A DNA stretch of 64,000 nucleotides from an uncultured Collinsella sp. (GCA_934647195.1 CAKUFD010000002.1:186001-250000); one strand, 5' to 3'; positions 48,864-57,570 are shown, counted from the stretch's first letter. Notes: a model not told the origin generated them from the letters alone. Numbers and translations are program-made.

Positions 48864-49737
48864 AGACATCCTCGACATCGAGCGCGGCGAGATCGGCTAC
48901 AGCCGATGGACCGACCCGGGAGTCGGCACGAAGTATACGCGCTACCTCGACAAGGTCAAGCCGGGGCACCATGCGTACAACGGCGAGCCGTTCTGCGCGG
49001 CCGGCCAGAGCTGGAGCTTCGGCCAGGGCGGCTACAAGGGACCCGGCATGCCAACGGCGGCGTGCGGCGACATCCGCGCAGCGGCGAAGCGGCAGGGCCT
49101 CGTCGTGGCCGACAGGCGCTCCGCGCGCCCGCGCGACATCGTGCTGTTCCGCTGGGACGGGCACATCGACGACGACACCTACAGCGACCACGTCGGCATG
49201 GTCGAGCTCAACCTGGGCCGCTCGCGCGGCATCCAGACCATCGAATACAACACCGGCAACGGCCGCGTCATGCGCCGCACGCGCGACTGGTCGGTCGTGC
49301 AGTACATCATCCGTCCGGGCTACGGCTCCGGCGCCGCACCCGCGCCGGTCAAGCCCGCGAGGCAGATCATCACGGTCGACGGCCTGTGGGGGAGCAACAC
49401 GACGACCTCGCTGCAGGTGCAGGCGGGATGCCCCTACGTCGACGGCGTCATCAGCCGCCAGAACCCGCAGCACCGCAGCCGCCTGAAGGGCTGCACGGTC
49501 GGCTGGGAGTACGTCTCGCCCGACGGCGAGGCCCCCGGCTCCTACGCCATCAGGGCGCTCCAGAAGAAGCTGGGCGTTACCGTCGACGGCATCATCGGAC
49601 CGGCGACCATCAACGCGCTCATCGCCTGGGGCATGAGGCACGGGAGCGGCGCGACCAAGCTGGACGGACGCCTGGACTGGGCGTCGCCCACGATCAAGAC
49701 GTTCCAGCGCTGCCTCAACGAGGGCGCGTTCTTCTAA
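48856..49737 (+). CDS. Endolysin: CHAP amidase/endopeptidase plus peptidoglycan-binding domain
   Basis: In this 293-aa protein residues 1-155 form a CHAP domain: Cys in EPFCAAGQSWS, His in YSDHVGMVE, and the third residue in IEYNTGNG. Residues 175-290 contain a peptidoglycan-binding unit (ALQKKLGVTVDGIIGPATINALI) and a second, weaker repeat (DGLWGSNTTTSLQ). It hydrolyses the host wall at the end of the lytic cycle. Start GTG 48856. Confidence 0.88.
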   Translation: MGRDILDIERGEIGYSRWTDPGVGTKYTRYLDKVKPGHHAYNGEPFCAAGQSWSFGQGGYKGPGMPTAACGDIRAAAKRQGLVVADRRSARPRDIVLFRWDGHIDDDTYSDHVGMVELNLGRSRGIQTIEYNTGNGRVMRRTRDWSVVQYIIRPGYGSGAAPAPVKPARQIITVDGLWGSNTTTSLQVQAGCPYVDGVISRQNPQHRSRLKGCTVGWEYVSPDGEAPGSYAIRALQKKLGVTVDGIIGPATINALIAWGMRHGSGATKLDGRLDWASPTIKTFQRCLNEGAFF

Positions 49738-49751
49738 GCCTCCCCTGCATC

Positions 49752-49777
49752 GGCCCCGCCTCGGCGGGGCCTTTTTT
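49752..49777 (+). terminator. Intrinsic terminator after the endolysin
   Basis: GGCCCCGC pairs with GCGGGGCC around CTCG, followed by TTTTTT. Confidence 0.9.
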
Positions 49778-49807
49778 ACCTGGGAAAACTCAAGATTCCC
49801 GATTGTC

Positions 49808-49829
49808 TATACCCCCTTTGGGGTATAAT
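49808..49829 (+). promoter_or_regulatory. Palindromic promoter element A
   Basis: TATACCCC (49808-49815) and GGGGTATA (49820-49827) flank CTTT; TATAAT (49824-49829) overlaps the right arm. Upstream GGGAAA...ATTCCC and downstream ATCAACGACAGGG...CCCCTGCAATCC match element B at 50203. A repressor or activator binding the palindrome would control the -10 box directly. Confidence 0.65.
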
Positions 49830-49880
49830 AGTATCAACGACAGGGACGGAAGGCCCCTGCAATCCTGATGGGAGAAGACA

Positions 49881-50162
49881 ATGTACGAGATCAAGCGAAT
49901 CAACGACACCGACATCCTCGAGCAGAACGCCCTGCGCAAGGTCCCTTGCATCACCGAGAGCGGCGAGTGCTGCATCGTCACCAGCGTCCGCATCTTCGAC
50001 GACGGCGAGCGCTTCGAGGTCATCGGCGGCAGCGACGTCAACGTCTTCGCCACCGAGCGCGAGGCCAGCGAGTGGGTCGCAAAGATGATGGCGGGCAAGC
50101 GCGACGCGGACCTGGCTATCAAGCACGCGTACACGGTGCGCTTCCATCAGGTCCAGCTCTAG
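49881..50162 (+). CDS. Orphan small protein, 93 aa, right end of prophage
   Basis: No family recognised. Alpha/beta pattern: a short N-terminal strand, RKVPCITESGECCIVTSVRIF, RFEVIGGSDVNVFATEREASEWVAKMM. It has its own palindromic promoter (element A), lies after the lysis terminator, outside all phage structural modules, and is followed by another such unit. This is the classical position of accessory genes such as anti-defence or lysogenic-conversion genes. Confidence 0.6.
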   Translation: MYEIKRINDTDILEQNALRKVPCITESGECCIVTSVRIFDDGERFEVIGGSDVNVFATEREASEWVAKMMAGKRDADLAIKHAYTVRFHQVQL

Positions 50163-50202
50163 CTGGGAAAAGGGCGGGAAAGTTTAAAAATTCCCGCCCA
50201 CT

Positions 50203-50225
50203 TATACCCCCAAAGGGGGTATAAT
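50203..50225 (+). promoter_or_regulatory. Palindromic promoter element B
   Basis: TATACCCCC (50203-50211) and GGGGGTATA (50215-50223) are perfect inverted copies around AAA; TATAAT is at 50220-50225. It is preceded by GGGCGGGAA/TTCCCGCCC (50173-50199). The transcribed leader after it repeats that of element A. Confidence 0.7.
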
Positions 50226-50278
50226 GTAAACAACGACAGGGGCGAAGGGCACCTGCAATCCGGATAGGAGAGAAGATC

Positions 50279-50935
50279 ATGAAGAACATCAAGAAGAGCC
50301 TCACCCGAGACGACGTCATCAAGAACGGCGAGTACATTGGATTCACCGAGTACGAGAGCGGGGCCACCGAGCAGCGCTGGCTTATCGACGGCCTAGTTTT
50401 TGCCGAGACCTGCACCGCAGACGGCCGCCGCTCCGGCTTCCGCTGCATGGGCAAGGCATCCAAGGTCTTGAAGCAGGCGGAAGCCGAAGAGGTTGAATTC
50501 GCGAAAGAGGACGATACCATGGCCACCGAGAACGACGGCACCATCACCTGCGAGGTATACGAGGACGGGGCCGGTTACCTCTGGCTGTACACGATCAAGG
50601 GCGAAGAGGTGACCTACGCGTGCTGCTACAGCCCGCTCGAGGCCTACGAGGCGGCGTGCAGCTACGTTGGAATCCTCGACCAGTGCCTCGACCCGGTCAA
50701 GGATGGCTGGGACTGCGGCAGCATCGTCGATGATATGCTCGCCGAGGACCCGACCATGACCCTTGGGAAGCTTTACGAGAGGGAGGCGGGCCGCATGATC
50801 GCGAGCGGCGACCTCGGCGCGGGCTACTGCGATCCAGCCTACACGGCGGCATCCCTCGACACCGTGTCGCTCGGAAACGCGGGCCGCGAGTTCTGCGAGA
50901 CCGTCGACCCGTCGCTCAAGGAGGATGACGAGTAG
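50279..50935 (+). CDS. Orphan acidic protein, 218 aa, right end of prophage
   Basis: No family recognised. It is acidic overall. Residues 1-60 (LTRDDVIKNGEYIGFTEYESGATEQRWL) are beta-rich; residues 85-135 contain YEDGAGYLWLYTIKGEEVTYACCYSPLEAYEAACSY; the rest is helical. Driven by element B. An ATG at residue 81 (MATEND) could give a shorter product. Position and promoter group it with the 93-aa gene and the following HTH gene. Confidence 0.6.
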   Translation: MKNIKKSLTRDDVIKNGEYIGFTEYESGATEQRWLIDGLVFAETCTADGRRSGFRCMGKASKVLKQAEAEEVEFAKEDDTMATENDGTITCEVYEDGAGYLWLYTIKGEEVTYACCYSPLEAYEAACSYVGILDQCLDPVKDGWDCGSIVDDMLAEDPTMTLGKLYEREAGRMIASGDLGAGYCDPAYTAASLDTVSLGNAGREFCETVDPSLKEDDE

Positions 50936-50961
50936 CGGCCGCAAGGCACAAGATACGCAAG

Positions 50962-50992
50962 GAAGCGCCCCCGCCGAGCACGGGGGCGCTTC
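50962..50992 (+). terminator. GC-rich hairpin before the HTH gene
   Basis: An 11-bp stem (GAAGCGCCCCC with GGGGGCGCTTC) with a nine-base loop and no T run. It may be a terminator-like structure or attenuate the HTH gene. Confidence 0.5.
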
Positions 50993-51012
50993 GCTCATAT
51001 ATAGGAGGAGAT

Positions 51013-51468
51013 ATGGAAGAGGCATACGACGACACGAGAAGCAAGGCGGACTTCAAGGCGCTGCGCGAGCGCGTGGGCTTGTCGCAGCAGGACGTTGCGA
51101 GCGCCCTGGACGTCAACATCAAGACCGTAAAGAACTGGGAGAATCCAAAGCAGGAACGTTACCTCATCCCGGTAGATGCGTGGGACTACCTCGAGGACGC
51201 GGCGGAGCTTCAGCGGCAGCAGGTGTCCTACGCCTGCGCCGTCATCGCGCAGCAAGTGGAGGCCTTCGGCATGGAGCCCGTGACCGTGCCGATCACGTAC
51301 TACCGAGACCAGAAGATGTACGACGAATTCGGGCGCGACCCCGGCCCATTCGGCCAGGCCAACGCGAACGCCCGCGCCATCGGGTACGAACTCGAGCGGC
51401 GCGGAATCGGCGTCGAGTACCGCTACCCATGCGAGGGGGCCATTAAAACGCCGGGCAGCGGGTACTAG
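51013..51468 (+). CDS. XRE-type HTH protein with YdiL/Aca2-like C-terminal region
   Basis: Residues 12-55 of this 151-aa protein (FKALRERVGLSQQDVASALDVNIKTVKNWENPK) are a helix-turn-helix. The C-terminal half (VPITYYRDQKMYDEFGRDPG...NARAIGYELERRGI) resembles the YdiL/DUF1870 layout used by some anti-CRISPR-associated regulators, judged by eye only. AGGAGGAG precedes ATG 51013. It is the last phage gene, 120 bases from the right att core, and a natural candidate to bind palindromes A and B upstream. Confidence 0.7.
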   Translation: MEEAYDDTRSKADFKALRERVGLSQQDVASALDVNIKTVKNWENPKQERYLIPVDAWDYLEDAAELQRQQVSYACAVIAQQVEAFGMEPVTVPITYYRDQKMYDEFGRDPGPFGQANANARAIGYELERRGIGVEYRYPCEGAIKTPGSGY

Positions 51469-51588
51469 GTCGGGGCGCGGCTCTGCATGTCTCCACGCCC
51501 CGGGCGGTATAGGGGAGAATAGGGCGGTTTCCAGTCCGCGAAAATGTATAACCGCAGGTAGGAGCGCCACCGGTATCCCTGGGCGCGA

Positions 51589-51651
51589 ACTCATAATCCC
51601 TGGGTTGCAGGTTCGAATCCTGCTGGGCCCACCATCAAAACAGCAGGCCGG
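51589..51651 (+). repeat. Right att core (63 bp, identical to 17006-17068)
   Basis: A partial copy of the CAT tRNA: anticodon arm to beyond CCA. There is no 5' half, so it is not a functional tRNA gene. Confidence 0.95.
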
Positions 51652-51670
51652 ACCACGTGTCCGGCCTTTT
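51645..51670 (+). terminator. Original chromosomal terminator of the CAT tRNA
   Basis: AGGCCGGA pairs with TCCGGCCT, followed by TTTT. Before integration it would have lain directly after the tRNA; the phage end at 17062 supplies an equivalent hairpin. Confidence 0.75.
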
Positions 51671-51762
51671 GCATATCACGGGGCCGAGACGCCCTGCGTC
51701 GCCACTTCTTCACCACTTCTCGTTATATTAGGTTGAGTAGATCCAAACTTTTCAAAAAAGTG

Positions 51763-51791
51763 TTGGACAAAGCGAGCTGTCATGGTATTAT
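51763..51791 (+). promoter_or_regulatory. Promoter of tRNA-Val
   Basis: TTGGAC (51763-51768), 17-base spacer, TATTAT (51786-51791), 21 bases before the tRNA. The rest of 51671-51762 shows no gene. Confidence 0.7.
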
Positions 51792-51812
51792 CAATTTCGC
51801 TGAAAAGCACAC

Positions 51813-51887
51813 GGGCGATTGGCTCAGGGGTAGAGCATATCCTTCACACGGATGGGGTCACAAGTTCGAATCTTGTATCGCCCACCA
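51813..51887 (+). tRNA. tRNA-Val (anticodon CAC)
   Basis: A 75-nt cloverleaf: GGGCGAT pairs with ATCGCCC, D arm GGCTCAGGGGTAGAGC, anticodon loop TTCACAC, T loop TTCGAAT, encoded CCA. Confidence 0.95.
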
Positions 51888-51897
51888 TCGAAAGAGC

Positions 51898-51930
51898 AGG
51901 TCAGGACGCAAGTCCTGACCTTTTCTTTTT
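51898..51930 (+). terminator. Intrinsic terminator after tRNA-Val
   Basis: A ten-bp stem (AGGTCAGGAC with GTCCTGACCT) around GCAA, followed by TTTCTTTTT. The following 51931-52184 holds no gene and no structure I can name, apart from a doubled AGCGCCA (51948 and 51959). Confidence 0.9.
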
Positions 51931-52184
51931 ACAGCAGATATGCCCTTAGCGCCAAATTAGCGCCACTTTTTCATCTCCCACCTCCTATATTGACCCCGCA
52001 CGGGAAAACAAAAAGCTTTTAATAAATAATCATCCTTGGAAATATGTCGACCGCTCAACAAATCAGCTCGCACATATCCATGTGCTATGATTCTGACGGC
52101 TCAAGCACGATGCATTTCGTTTTCTAGATTCAAGACCGAACGTGCTCTCAAACTACTTTCTACGACGTCATTCAGCGAGGATTC

Positions 52185-54227
52185 ATGATTCTGCTTGCCG
52201 ATAAAATCGAAAAGAGCTTTGGTGCCCGCGTACTGCTCAACGGCGCTTCATTTCAAATCAATGCAGGAGAGCGCTATGCACTCGTAGGACCCAATGGAGC
52301 GGGTAAGACCACGTTGCTCAAGATTATCATGGGCATCGATTCCTGCGACGGCGGCTCAATTCAATTTGCTAAAGACACTCAGGTGGGCTATCTGGAGCAG
52401 GAGACGAACCTCGCCTCGGACATCTCCATTCTTCAAGAAGTTGTTGCCTCGGCACACGAGATTCGTAAGATGGGGGAGCGCGCACAAGAGCTTCAAAGCA
52501 TGATTGCAGAGCTATCGGAAAAAGGGGAGGACGTTTCGTCCCTTCTCGACGAATATGGACGCGTTCAGGACCGTTTCGAGCACCTCGGTGGCTATGAAAT
52601 CGAGAGCAACGCGAAGAAAATCCTCTCGGGTCTCGGCTTTCATCCAGAAGATTTCAATCGGCCCTGTTCTGAGTTTTCAGGAGGCTGGCAGATGCGTATC
52701 GCACTTGCCAAGCTCTTTCTACGTCACCCGGACCTTCTTTTGCTCGACGAGCCTACAAACCACCTGGACCTCGAGAGCGTTCAATGGCTTCGTGGCTTTA
52801 TCTCCAATTACGACGGTGCCGTACTCATCGTAAGCCACGACCGCGCGTTTATGGACGCTTGCGTCGATCATGTCGCGGCCCTGGAAAACCGTCGTATTAC
52901 TACCTATACGGGCAATTACAGCTCATACCTCAAGCAACGCGAGGACAATCTTGAGCAAATGCGTGCAAAGCGTGCCGCCCAAGAACGCGATATCGCCCAC
53001 ATGCAGGTCTTTGTCGATAAATTCCGCTATAAGCCAACCAAGGCTGCGCAGGCTCAGGAGCGCATTAGGAAGATCGAACAGATCAAGAGCGAGCTTGTTA
53101 TCCTGCCCGAAGGCCACAAGCATATCGACTTCAAGTTCCCCGATCCGCCCCGTTCGGGAGATATGGTCGTATCCCTTGAAAACGCTTCAAAATCCTATGA
53201 TGACAAAACTATCTACGAAAACCTCGATGTTAAGCTCTATCGTGGCGACCACGTGGCACTTGTAGGCCCTAACGGCGCCGGCAAGTCCACGCTCATGAAG
53301 ATGCTTGCGGGGATTGAGCCCCTTTCGAGCGGAACGCGCGACCTGGGCACAAACGTTGGCATTGCCTACTATGCTCAGCACGCCCTCGAAGGCATGAACG
53401 AAAACAACTCAGTCCTCCAGGAAATCGATACCGTTACTCCTAAATGGACCGTACCGCAGCAGCGCAGCTTGCTCGGCGCCTTCCTCTTTAGCGACAATGA
53501 CGCTATCGAAAAGAAGGTTCGCGTTCTTTCCGGGGGAGAAAAAGCGCGCCTTGCACTTGCAAAGATGCTCGTTGCCCCCGAGGCGCTGCTGTGCCTCGAC
53601 GAACCTACAAACCATCTTGATATCGATTCCGTGGATATGCTCGAAAATGCCCTCAAGCGTTTCCCGGGCACCATCGTGCTCATCAGCCACGATGAGCATC
53701 TCGTGCGTGCCGTTGCCACACGCATTATCGATATCCGTGACGGGAAGATGACCGTCTACGACGGCGATTACGATTACTATCTATATAAACGCGAAGAATT
53801 GGCTCAACGAGCTGCCGCTTCATCAGGCTTGACCGCCGCGCCTGCTGCGCAATCAACCTCCAGCGAAGGGCGAACGCTTCGCCGCTCTCATACGCCAGAG
53901 GCAAGCGCGGCGCCGGCGCGTGAAGGTGGAAAAAAGACCAAGGAGCAGCGCCGCGCCGAAGCCGAGGCCAGAGCAGAACTCAATCGACGCCTCAAGAAAA
54001 CTAAAACGCGACTCGCCACGGTCGAAAAAAAACTGGAATCCCACCGTGCCCGCTATGATGAGTTAATGGAACTGATGGCTTCTGAAGAGCTTTATGCCGA
54101 TCAGGAGAAATTTAATCAGGCTCTTATGGAATATAACGGACTGAAAAAAGAGATTCCGGCACTCGAAGACGAGTGGCTGGAGCTTTCTACCACCATCGAA
54201 GAGGAGACCTCGCGTGGACGCGCATAG
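52185..54227 (+). CDS. ABC-F family ATPase, Uup-like with C-terminal coiled coil
   Basis: This 680-aa protein contains two ABC ATPase domains (Walker [12 protein letters not shown] at about 36 and [11 protein letters not shown] at about 365; signatures [14 protein letters not shown] and [14 protein letters not shown]; both with DEPTNHLD) joined by a 70-80-residue P-site-tRNA-interaction linker. No membrane domain is present. A charged C-terminal coiled coil ([17 protein letters not shown]) follows. ABC-F proteins act on ribosomes; some give antibiotic resistance, others are housekeeping. The subclass is not certain. Confidence 0.92.
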   Translation: MILLADKIEKSFGARVLLNGASFQINAGERYALVGPNGAGKTTLLKIIMGIDSCDGGSIQFAKDTQVGYLEQETNLASDISILQEVVASAHEIRKMGERAQELQSMIAELSEKGEDVSSLLDEYGRVQDRFEHLGGYEIESNAKKILSGLGFHPEDFNRPCSEFSGGWQMRIALAKLFLRHPDLLLLDEPTNHLDLESVQWLRGFISNYDGAVLIVSHDRAFMDACVDHVAALENRRITTYTGNYSSYLKQREDNLEQMRAKRAAQERDIAHMQVFVDKFRYKPTKAAQAQERIRKIEQIKSELVILPEGHKHIDFKFPDPPRSGDMVVSLENASKSYDDKTIYENLDVKLYRGDHVALVGPNGAGKSTLMKMLAGIEPLSSGTRDLGTNVGIAYYAQHALEGMNENNSVLQEIDTVTPKWTVPQQRSLLGAFLFSDNDAIEKKVRVLSGGEKARLALAKMLVAPEALLCLDEPTNHLDIDSVDMLENALKRFPGTIVLISHDEHLVRAVATRIIDIRDGKMTVYDGDYDYYLYKREELAQRAAASSGLTAAPAAQSTSSEGRTLRRSHTPEASAAPAREGGKKTKEQRRAEAEARAELNRRLKKTKTRLATVEKKLESHRARYDELMELMASEELYADQEKFNQALMEYNGLKKEIPALEDEWLELSTTIEEETSRGRA

Positions 54228-54510
54228 AGCGGCGGCGATTGCTTGCACCATCTTGAGTTGGATAGCGCGTCTTTGTGCCATAGCCCTGTGCGTTCTGGCC
54301 ATTATGCTGTGTTTTCCCAGCTTGATTGCCCGCCTTCATCTAACGGGATTCATCCTGGATATCTCCAATGCGCTGCCTTCCCTCATCGCGGGATACGGCC
54401 TGATACCCTCTCCGTTTGGCGGGGTGTTCCGATTTGATTTTGCCCTGAGCGCCGCCCTGCTCTTTCTCGTCGACTACGCTCTCCAGCGCGTTATCTTTAA
54501 ACTTCGCTAG
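54214..54510 (+). CDS. Small membrane protein, 98 aa
   Basis: Start GTG 54214 overlapping the ABC-F stop, with GAGGAG upstream. Hydrophobic segments lie at about residues 8-35, 38-60 and 75-92. Unknown function; it sits between ABC-F and a site-2 protease, all close-packed. Confidence 0.6.
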   Translation: MDAHRAAAIACTILSWIARLCAIALCVLAIMLCFPSLIARLHLTGFILDISNALPSLIAGYGLIPSPFGGVFRFDFALSAALLFLVDYALQRVIFKLR

Positions 54511-54521
54511 AACGGATTGGG

Positions 54522-55196
54522 ATGAATATCCAAACTCTACTTATTGACGCCGTTGCCCTTATTATCGGCATCGTGATACACGAAAGCGCGCATGCTCTTG
54601 CCGCATATGCGCTCGGCGACAAGACGGCTCGTTCGCGGGGAAGGGTTTCATTGAACCCTCTTGCCCATATTGATCCTTTTGGCACCGTTCTCCTGCCGTT
54701 GCTTATGCTTGCTGCCGGCGGACCTGTTTTCGCATTTGCAAAGCCCGTCCCAATTTATTTGAATAATCTCAAGCACCCTAAGCGAGACGAATTGCTCGTA
54801 GCGCTCGCCGGGCCACTTTCAAATGTTCTTTTAGCCCTTGCCGCCGCCCTGATCGGACATTTCTTAATACCCATCCTCGTCATGCAAGTCCCCATGGGCT
54901 TTATCTACTATCTCTTCTCCTTCTTTATGACGTTCATCGTTGTCAACCTTTCCCTAGCTTTCTTTAACCTGATTCCCTTGCCGCCGCTAGACGGATCTTC
55001 AATCCTTGTTCCTTTCTTGAAGGGAAAGGCCCTGCAAGAGTACTATCGCATCCAACAATATGCGATGCCGATTCTCCTGGTCATCCTCTATCTTCTCCCC
55101 ACCGTGCTAAATATCGACATTATCGGCATGTACTTCGATGTCACGGTCTATCCGTTGGCGCAAGGACTCACTTCATTCATGGTGAGCACGATATAG
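54522..55196 (+). CDS. Site-2 protease family protein (M50, FtsH-less Rip type)
   Basis: This 224-aa protein has the zinc motif HESAH in VIHESAHALAAYALGD (about residues 20-24), an N-P-x-D-G/DPFG block (LNPLAHIDPFGTVLLP) and the second motif NLIPLPPLDGSS. Multiple membrane segments; no PDZ domain. This type precedes scpA in many Gram-positive genomes. Substrate unknown. Confidence 0.88.
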   Translation: MNIQTLLIDAVALIIGIVIHESAHALAAYALGDKTARSRGRVSLNPLAHIDPFGTVLLPLLMLAAGGPVFAFAKPVPIYLNNLKHPKRDELLVALAGPLSNVLLALAAALIGHFLIPILVMQVPMGFIYYLFSFFMTFIVVNLSLAFFNLIPLPPLDGSSILVPFLKGKALQEYYRIQQYAMPILLVILYLLPTVLNIDIIGMYFDVTVYPLAQGLTSFMVSTI

Positions 55197-55250
55197 TAGA
55201 CTTATAGTTCTTTAAGTACGAACGCTTACGGCAAAGGATAAGGGGGATTC

Positions 55251-56066
55251 GTGTCATATCGCGTTTCAACGCAGGTCTACTCCGGACCCTTCGACCTCCT
55301 TCTCCAGCTTGTAAGTAGGCAAAAGGTCGATATCGGTTCCATCTCGATTACAGAAGTGACCAATCAATACCTGGCCGAGGTTGATCGCCTCGAAGCGCTC
55401 GACCTCGATGTTGCGAGCGATTTTCTACTCGTAGCGGCCACACTTCTCGACATCAAAGCCGCCTCTCTTGTTCCAGACGATACGGATTCGGCTCCAGCGC
55501 TCGACGAAGAGGATATGGGGGAGTACGCGAATCTCGACGGCGACGCCTTGCGTGAAGTCCTCATCGCCCGCCTCATTGCCTACAAGCAGTTCAAAAGTGC
55601 GGCTGCGGCCCTGGGAGCGCGCATGGAAGCGGAAAGCCGCATGCATCCTCGAGTTGCGGGACCTGATCCGGAGTTCCTCAATCTGATGCCCGATTACCTC
55701 TCTGGCATCACGCTACGAGGCCTAGCAGTTATCTGCGCAGACCTTGATGGACGCCGGGAGACGTTTCTTCTTGAAGCGGAGCACGTGGCGCCTCACCGCA
55801 TCCCGCTCGAGCTCACCGTTGCCTCGGTAGACCGTGTAACCATTTCGAAAGAGCACACCACATTCCAGGAGCTCCTTGATGGCGACGCAACGCCAGAACA
55901 ACTCGTAGCAACATTTCTTGCCGTACTTGAACTCGCAAAGCGAGGCTCCGTCACCTTGAAACAAGACGAGCTATTTGGAACGATTGAAATTGACCGTGTT
56001 GAAGGCGCTCCCGCGTACCATCCCGGAGAAGCGTTGGCTATTGAGGAGGGGGAAAACGATGAATGA
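55251..56066 (+). CDS. scpA: Segregation and condensation protein A
   Basis: The kleisin subunit of the SMC condensin complex. In this 271-aa protein YSGPFDLLLQLVSRQKVDI and the following EVTNQYL form the conserved N-terminal SMC-binding domain; the C-terminal winged helix ends in FLAVLELAKRGSVTLKQDELFGTIEI. Start GTG 55251. The stop overlaps the scpB start by eight bases. Confidence 0.95.
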   Translation: MSYRVSTQVYSGPFDLLLQLVSRQKVDIGSISITEVTNQYLAEVDRLEALDLDVASDFLLVAATLLDIKAASLVPDDTDSAPALDEEDMGEYANLDGDALREVLIARLIAYKQFKSAAAALGARMEAESRMHPRVAGPDPEFLNLMPDYLSGITLRGLAVICADLDGRRETFLLEAEHVAPHRIPLELTVASVDRVTISKEHTTFQELLDGDATPEQLVATFLAVLELAKRGSVTLKQDELFGTIEIDRVEGAPAYHPGEALAIEEGENDE

Positions 56067-56772
56067 ACTCGAAGCGCTTGATTCGTCTTCATTGAAAGGC
56101 GCCCTCGAGGCTATGTTGCTTGTATCAAGCGATCCCGTTAGCGCGCCGGCACTTGCTTCAATCCTCTCCATCACTCCTGGAGAGTGTGCGTCGCTTCTCG
56201 CGGAGCTTCAAGTTGAATATCAGGAAAAAAATCGCGGTATCCAGCTGCGCGAGGTTGCAGGCGGATGGCGCCTGTTTACGCATCCTGCGTTTCACGAGCA
56301 GGTCGAGGCACTCGTTCTCTCCTGGGATACGCAGCGCCTTTCGCAAGCCGCGCTCGAAACGCTTGCCGTGATCGCCTACCACCAACCGGTGACGCGCGAG
56401 ATGGTCAAGGGTATTCGTGGCGTCAACTCTGATGGCGTCATATCTTCTCTTGTCGACAAGGGGCTCGTTCGCGAGCTCGGGCGCGACCCTCAGCATGGCC
56501 AAGCAATCATCTATGGAACCACTAGCGCATTTCTCGAGAAATTTGGCCTGCGCAGCACGAAAGATCTTCCCGATCTTGAGCAGTTTGCGCCCGATGAGCA
56601 GTCTCGTCAGTTTATTCGCGAACGCCTCTCCGGTAGATCCATCCAATCGACGCTTGAAGAAACCGATGACGATCTTGAAGAGGAGCGCGAGCTCATCGAA
56701 ATCGAAGATGACGGTATCGACAGCTTGATTAACGAGGAGACAACGGGCGAGAGCGAAGACGACAATGCGTAG
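56059..56772 (+). CDS. scpB: Segregation and condensation protein B
   Basis: This 237-aa protein contains two winged helices (LKGALEAMLLVSSDPVSAPALASIL and the RLSQAALETLAVIAYHQPVTR block with IRGVNSDGVISSLVDKGLVRELG). It dimerises and binds ScpA in the SMC complex. ATG 56059 follows GAGGAGGGGG. An acidic tail (about residues 190-237) follows the conserved part. Confidence 0.95.
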   Translation: MNELEALDSSSLKGALEAMLLVSSDPVSAPALASILSITPGECASLLAELQVEYQEKNRGIQLREVAGGWRLFTHPAFHEQVEALVLSWDTQRLSQAALETLAVIAYHQPVTREMVKGIRGVNSDGVISSLVDKGLVRELGRDPQHGQAIIYGTTSAFLEKFGLRSTKDLPDLEQFAPDEQSRQFIRERLSGRSIQSTLEETDDDLEEERELIEIEDDGIDSLINEETTGESEDDNA

Positions 56773-57553
56773 CCTTTCCGAAGATGAACGCCTGGTCCCC
56801 ATGCGACTGCAGCGTTTTCTAGCGCGTGCGGGCGTTGCAAGCCGCCGTGGCTCCGAAGACCTGATGACTGCAGGCAGGGTCACCGTTAACGGCGAAGTGA
56901 AAACCGAAATGGGTACCAAGGTCGACCCACTTGTCGATCGCGTGGAAGTTGATGGCCGATCTGTGTCGCTTACTGCCGGCGCTACATACCTCGTTCTCAA
57001 CAAACCTACCGGCTATGTCACGACCATGAGCGACCCTCATGGTCGTCCCTGCGTTGCTGACCTTGTTCCCACCGATCGATATCCCGGCTTGTATCCCGTA
57101 GGAAGGCTTGATAAAGATACGACTGGTTTTCTTCTCTTCACAACTGATGGAGATTTGGGCCAAGCGCTCCTGCATCCATCCCATCACGTAGACAAAACCT
57201 ATATTGCGCTTGTCGACGGCATCCTCCATGACTCCGATTTCGAACCTCTCAGGCGCGGAATCATGCTAGACGACGGGCCATGCCGGCCCGCATCCTGCCG
57301 TGTCCTCATACAGCGCGAGGCAAAAGAAGTCGCACCAACAGGCATTCCACCTTACACCACCGCTGTTGAGGTGATTATCCACGAAGGACGGAAAAACCAG
57401 GTCAAGCGCATGCTTTCCGCCATTCATCACCCGGTGATCAAGCTCCATCGCTCCACATTTGGACCGCTCGCCCTCAATCGCGTCGACCGTGGCTCTTGGA
57501 GGCTGCTCGACCGCAACGAAATAGACCTTCTTCTGCACGCTGCAAAACACTAA
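56765..57553 (+). CDS. rluB: rRNA pseudouridine synthase (RluB/RsuA family)
   Basis: This 262-aa protein has an S4 RNA-binding domain (MRLQRFLARAGVASRRGSEDL...GRVTVNG) and a catalytic domain with Asp in GRLDKDTTGFLLFTTDGD, NKPTGYVTT and EGRKNQVKRML. It overlaps scpB by eight bases, the usual scpAB-rluB operon. ATG 56765 or, less likely, ATG 56801. Confidence 0.93.
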   Translation: MRSLSEDERLVPMRLQRFLARAGVASRRGSEDLMTAGRVTVNGEVKTEMGTKVDPLVDRVEVDGRSVSLTAGATYLVLNKPTGYVTTMSDPHGRPCVADLVPTDRYPGLYPVGRLDKDTTGFLLFTTDGDLGQALLHPSHHVDKTYIALVDGILHDSDFEPLRRGIMLDDGPCRPASCRVLIQREAKEVAPTGIPPYTTAVEVIIHEGRKNQVKRMLSAIHHPVIKLHRSTFGPLALNRVDRGSWRLLDRNEIDLLLHAAKH

Positions 57554-57570
57554 CCCGATAGAAAGGCCTC

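Larger units (their letters stand above)
17006..51651. mobile_element. Intact siphovirus prophage, about 34.6 kb
   Basis: It is bounded by a 63-bp exact repeat (17006-17068 and 51589-51651). It contains, in order, the integrase next to the left end, immunity, recombination/replication, small-gene cassette, methyltransferase, packaging, head, tail, lysis and a right-end accessory region. Base composition is visibly more GC-rich than the flanking chromosome. The HK97-type head genes, tape measure, tail chaperone frameshift and Dit-like protein indicate a long non-contractile tail; no sheath gene was seen. The only broken gene is the methyltransferase at 29292. Confidence 0.95.

Noticed and set aside
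51589-51651. Second CAT tRNA at the right end
   Set aside because: Lacks the 5' half; it is only the att duplication.
51733-51918. Open frame of 61 codons over tRNA-Val
   Set aside because: Covers the tRNA and its promoter and terminator; no ribosome site.
51948-51970. Doubled AGCGCCA after tRNA-Val as an att remnant
   Set aside because: Seven bases repeated 11 apart is too little to support a second integration site.
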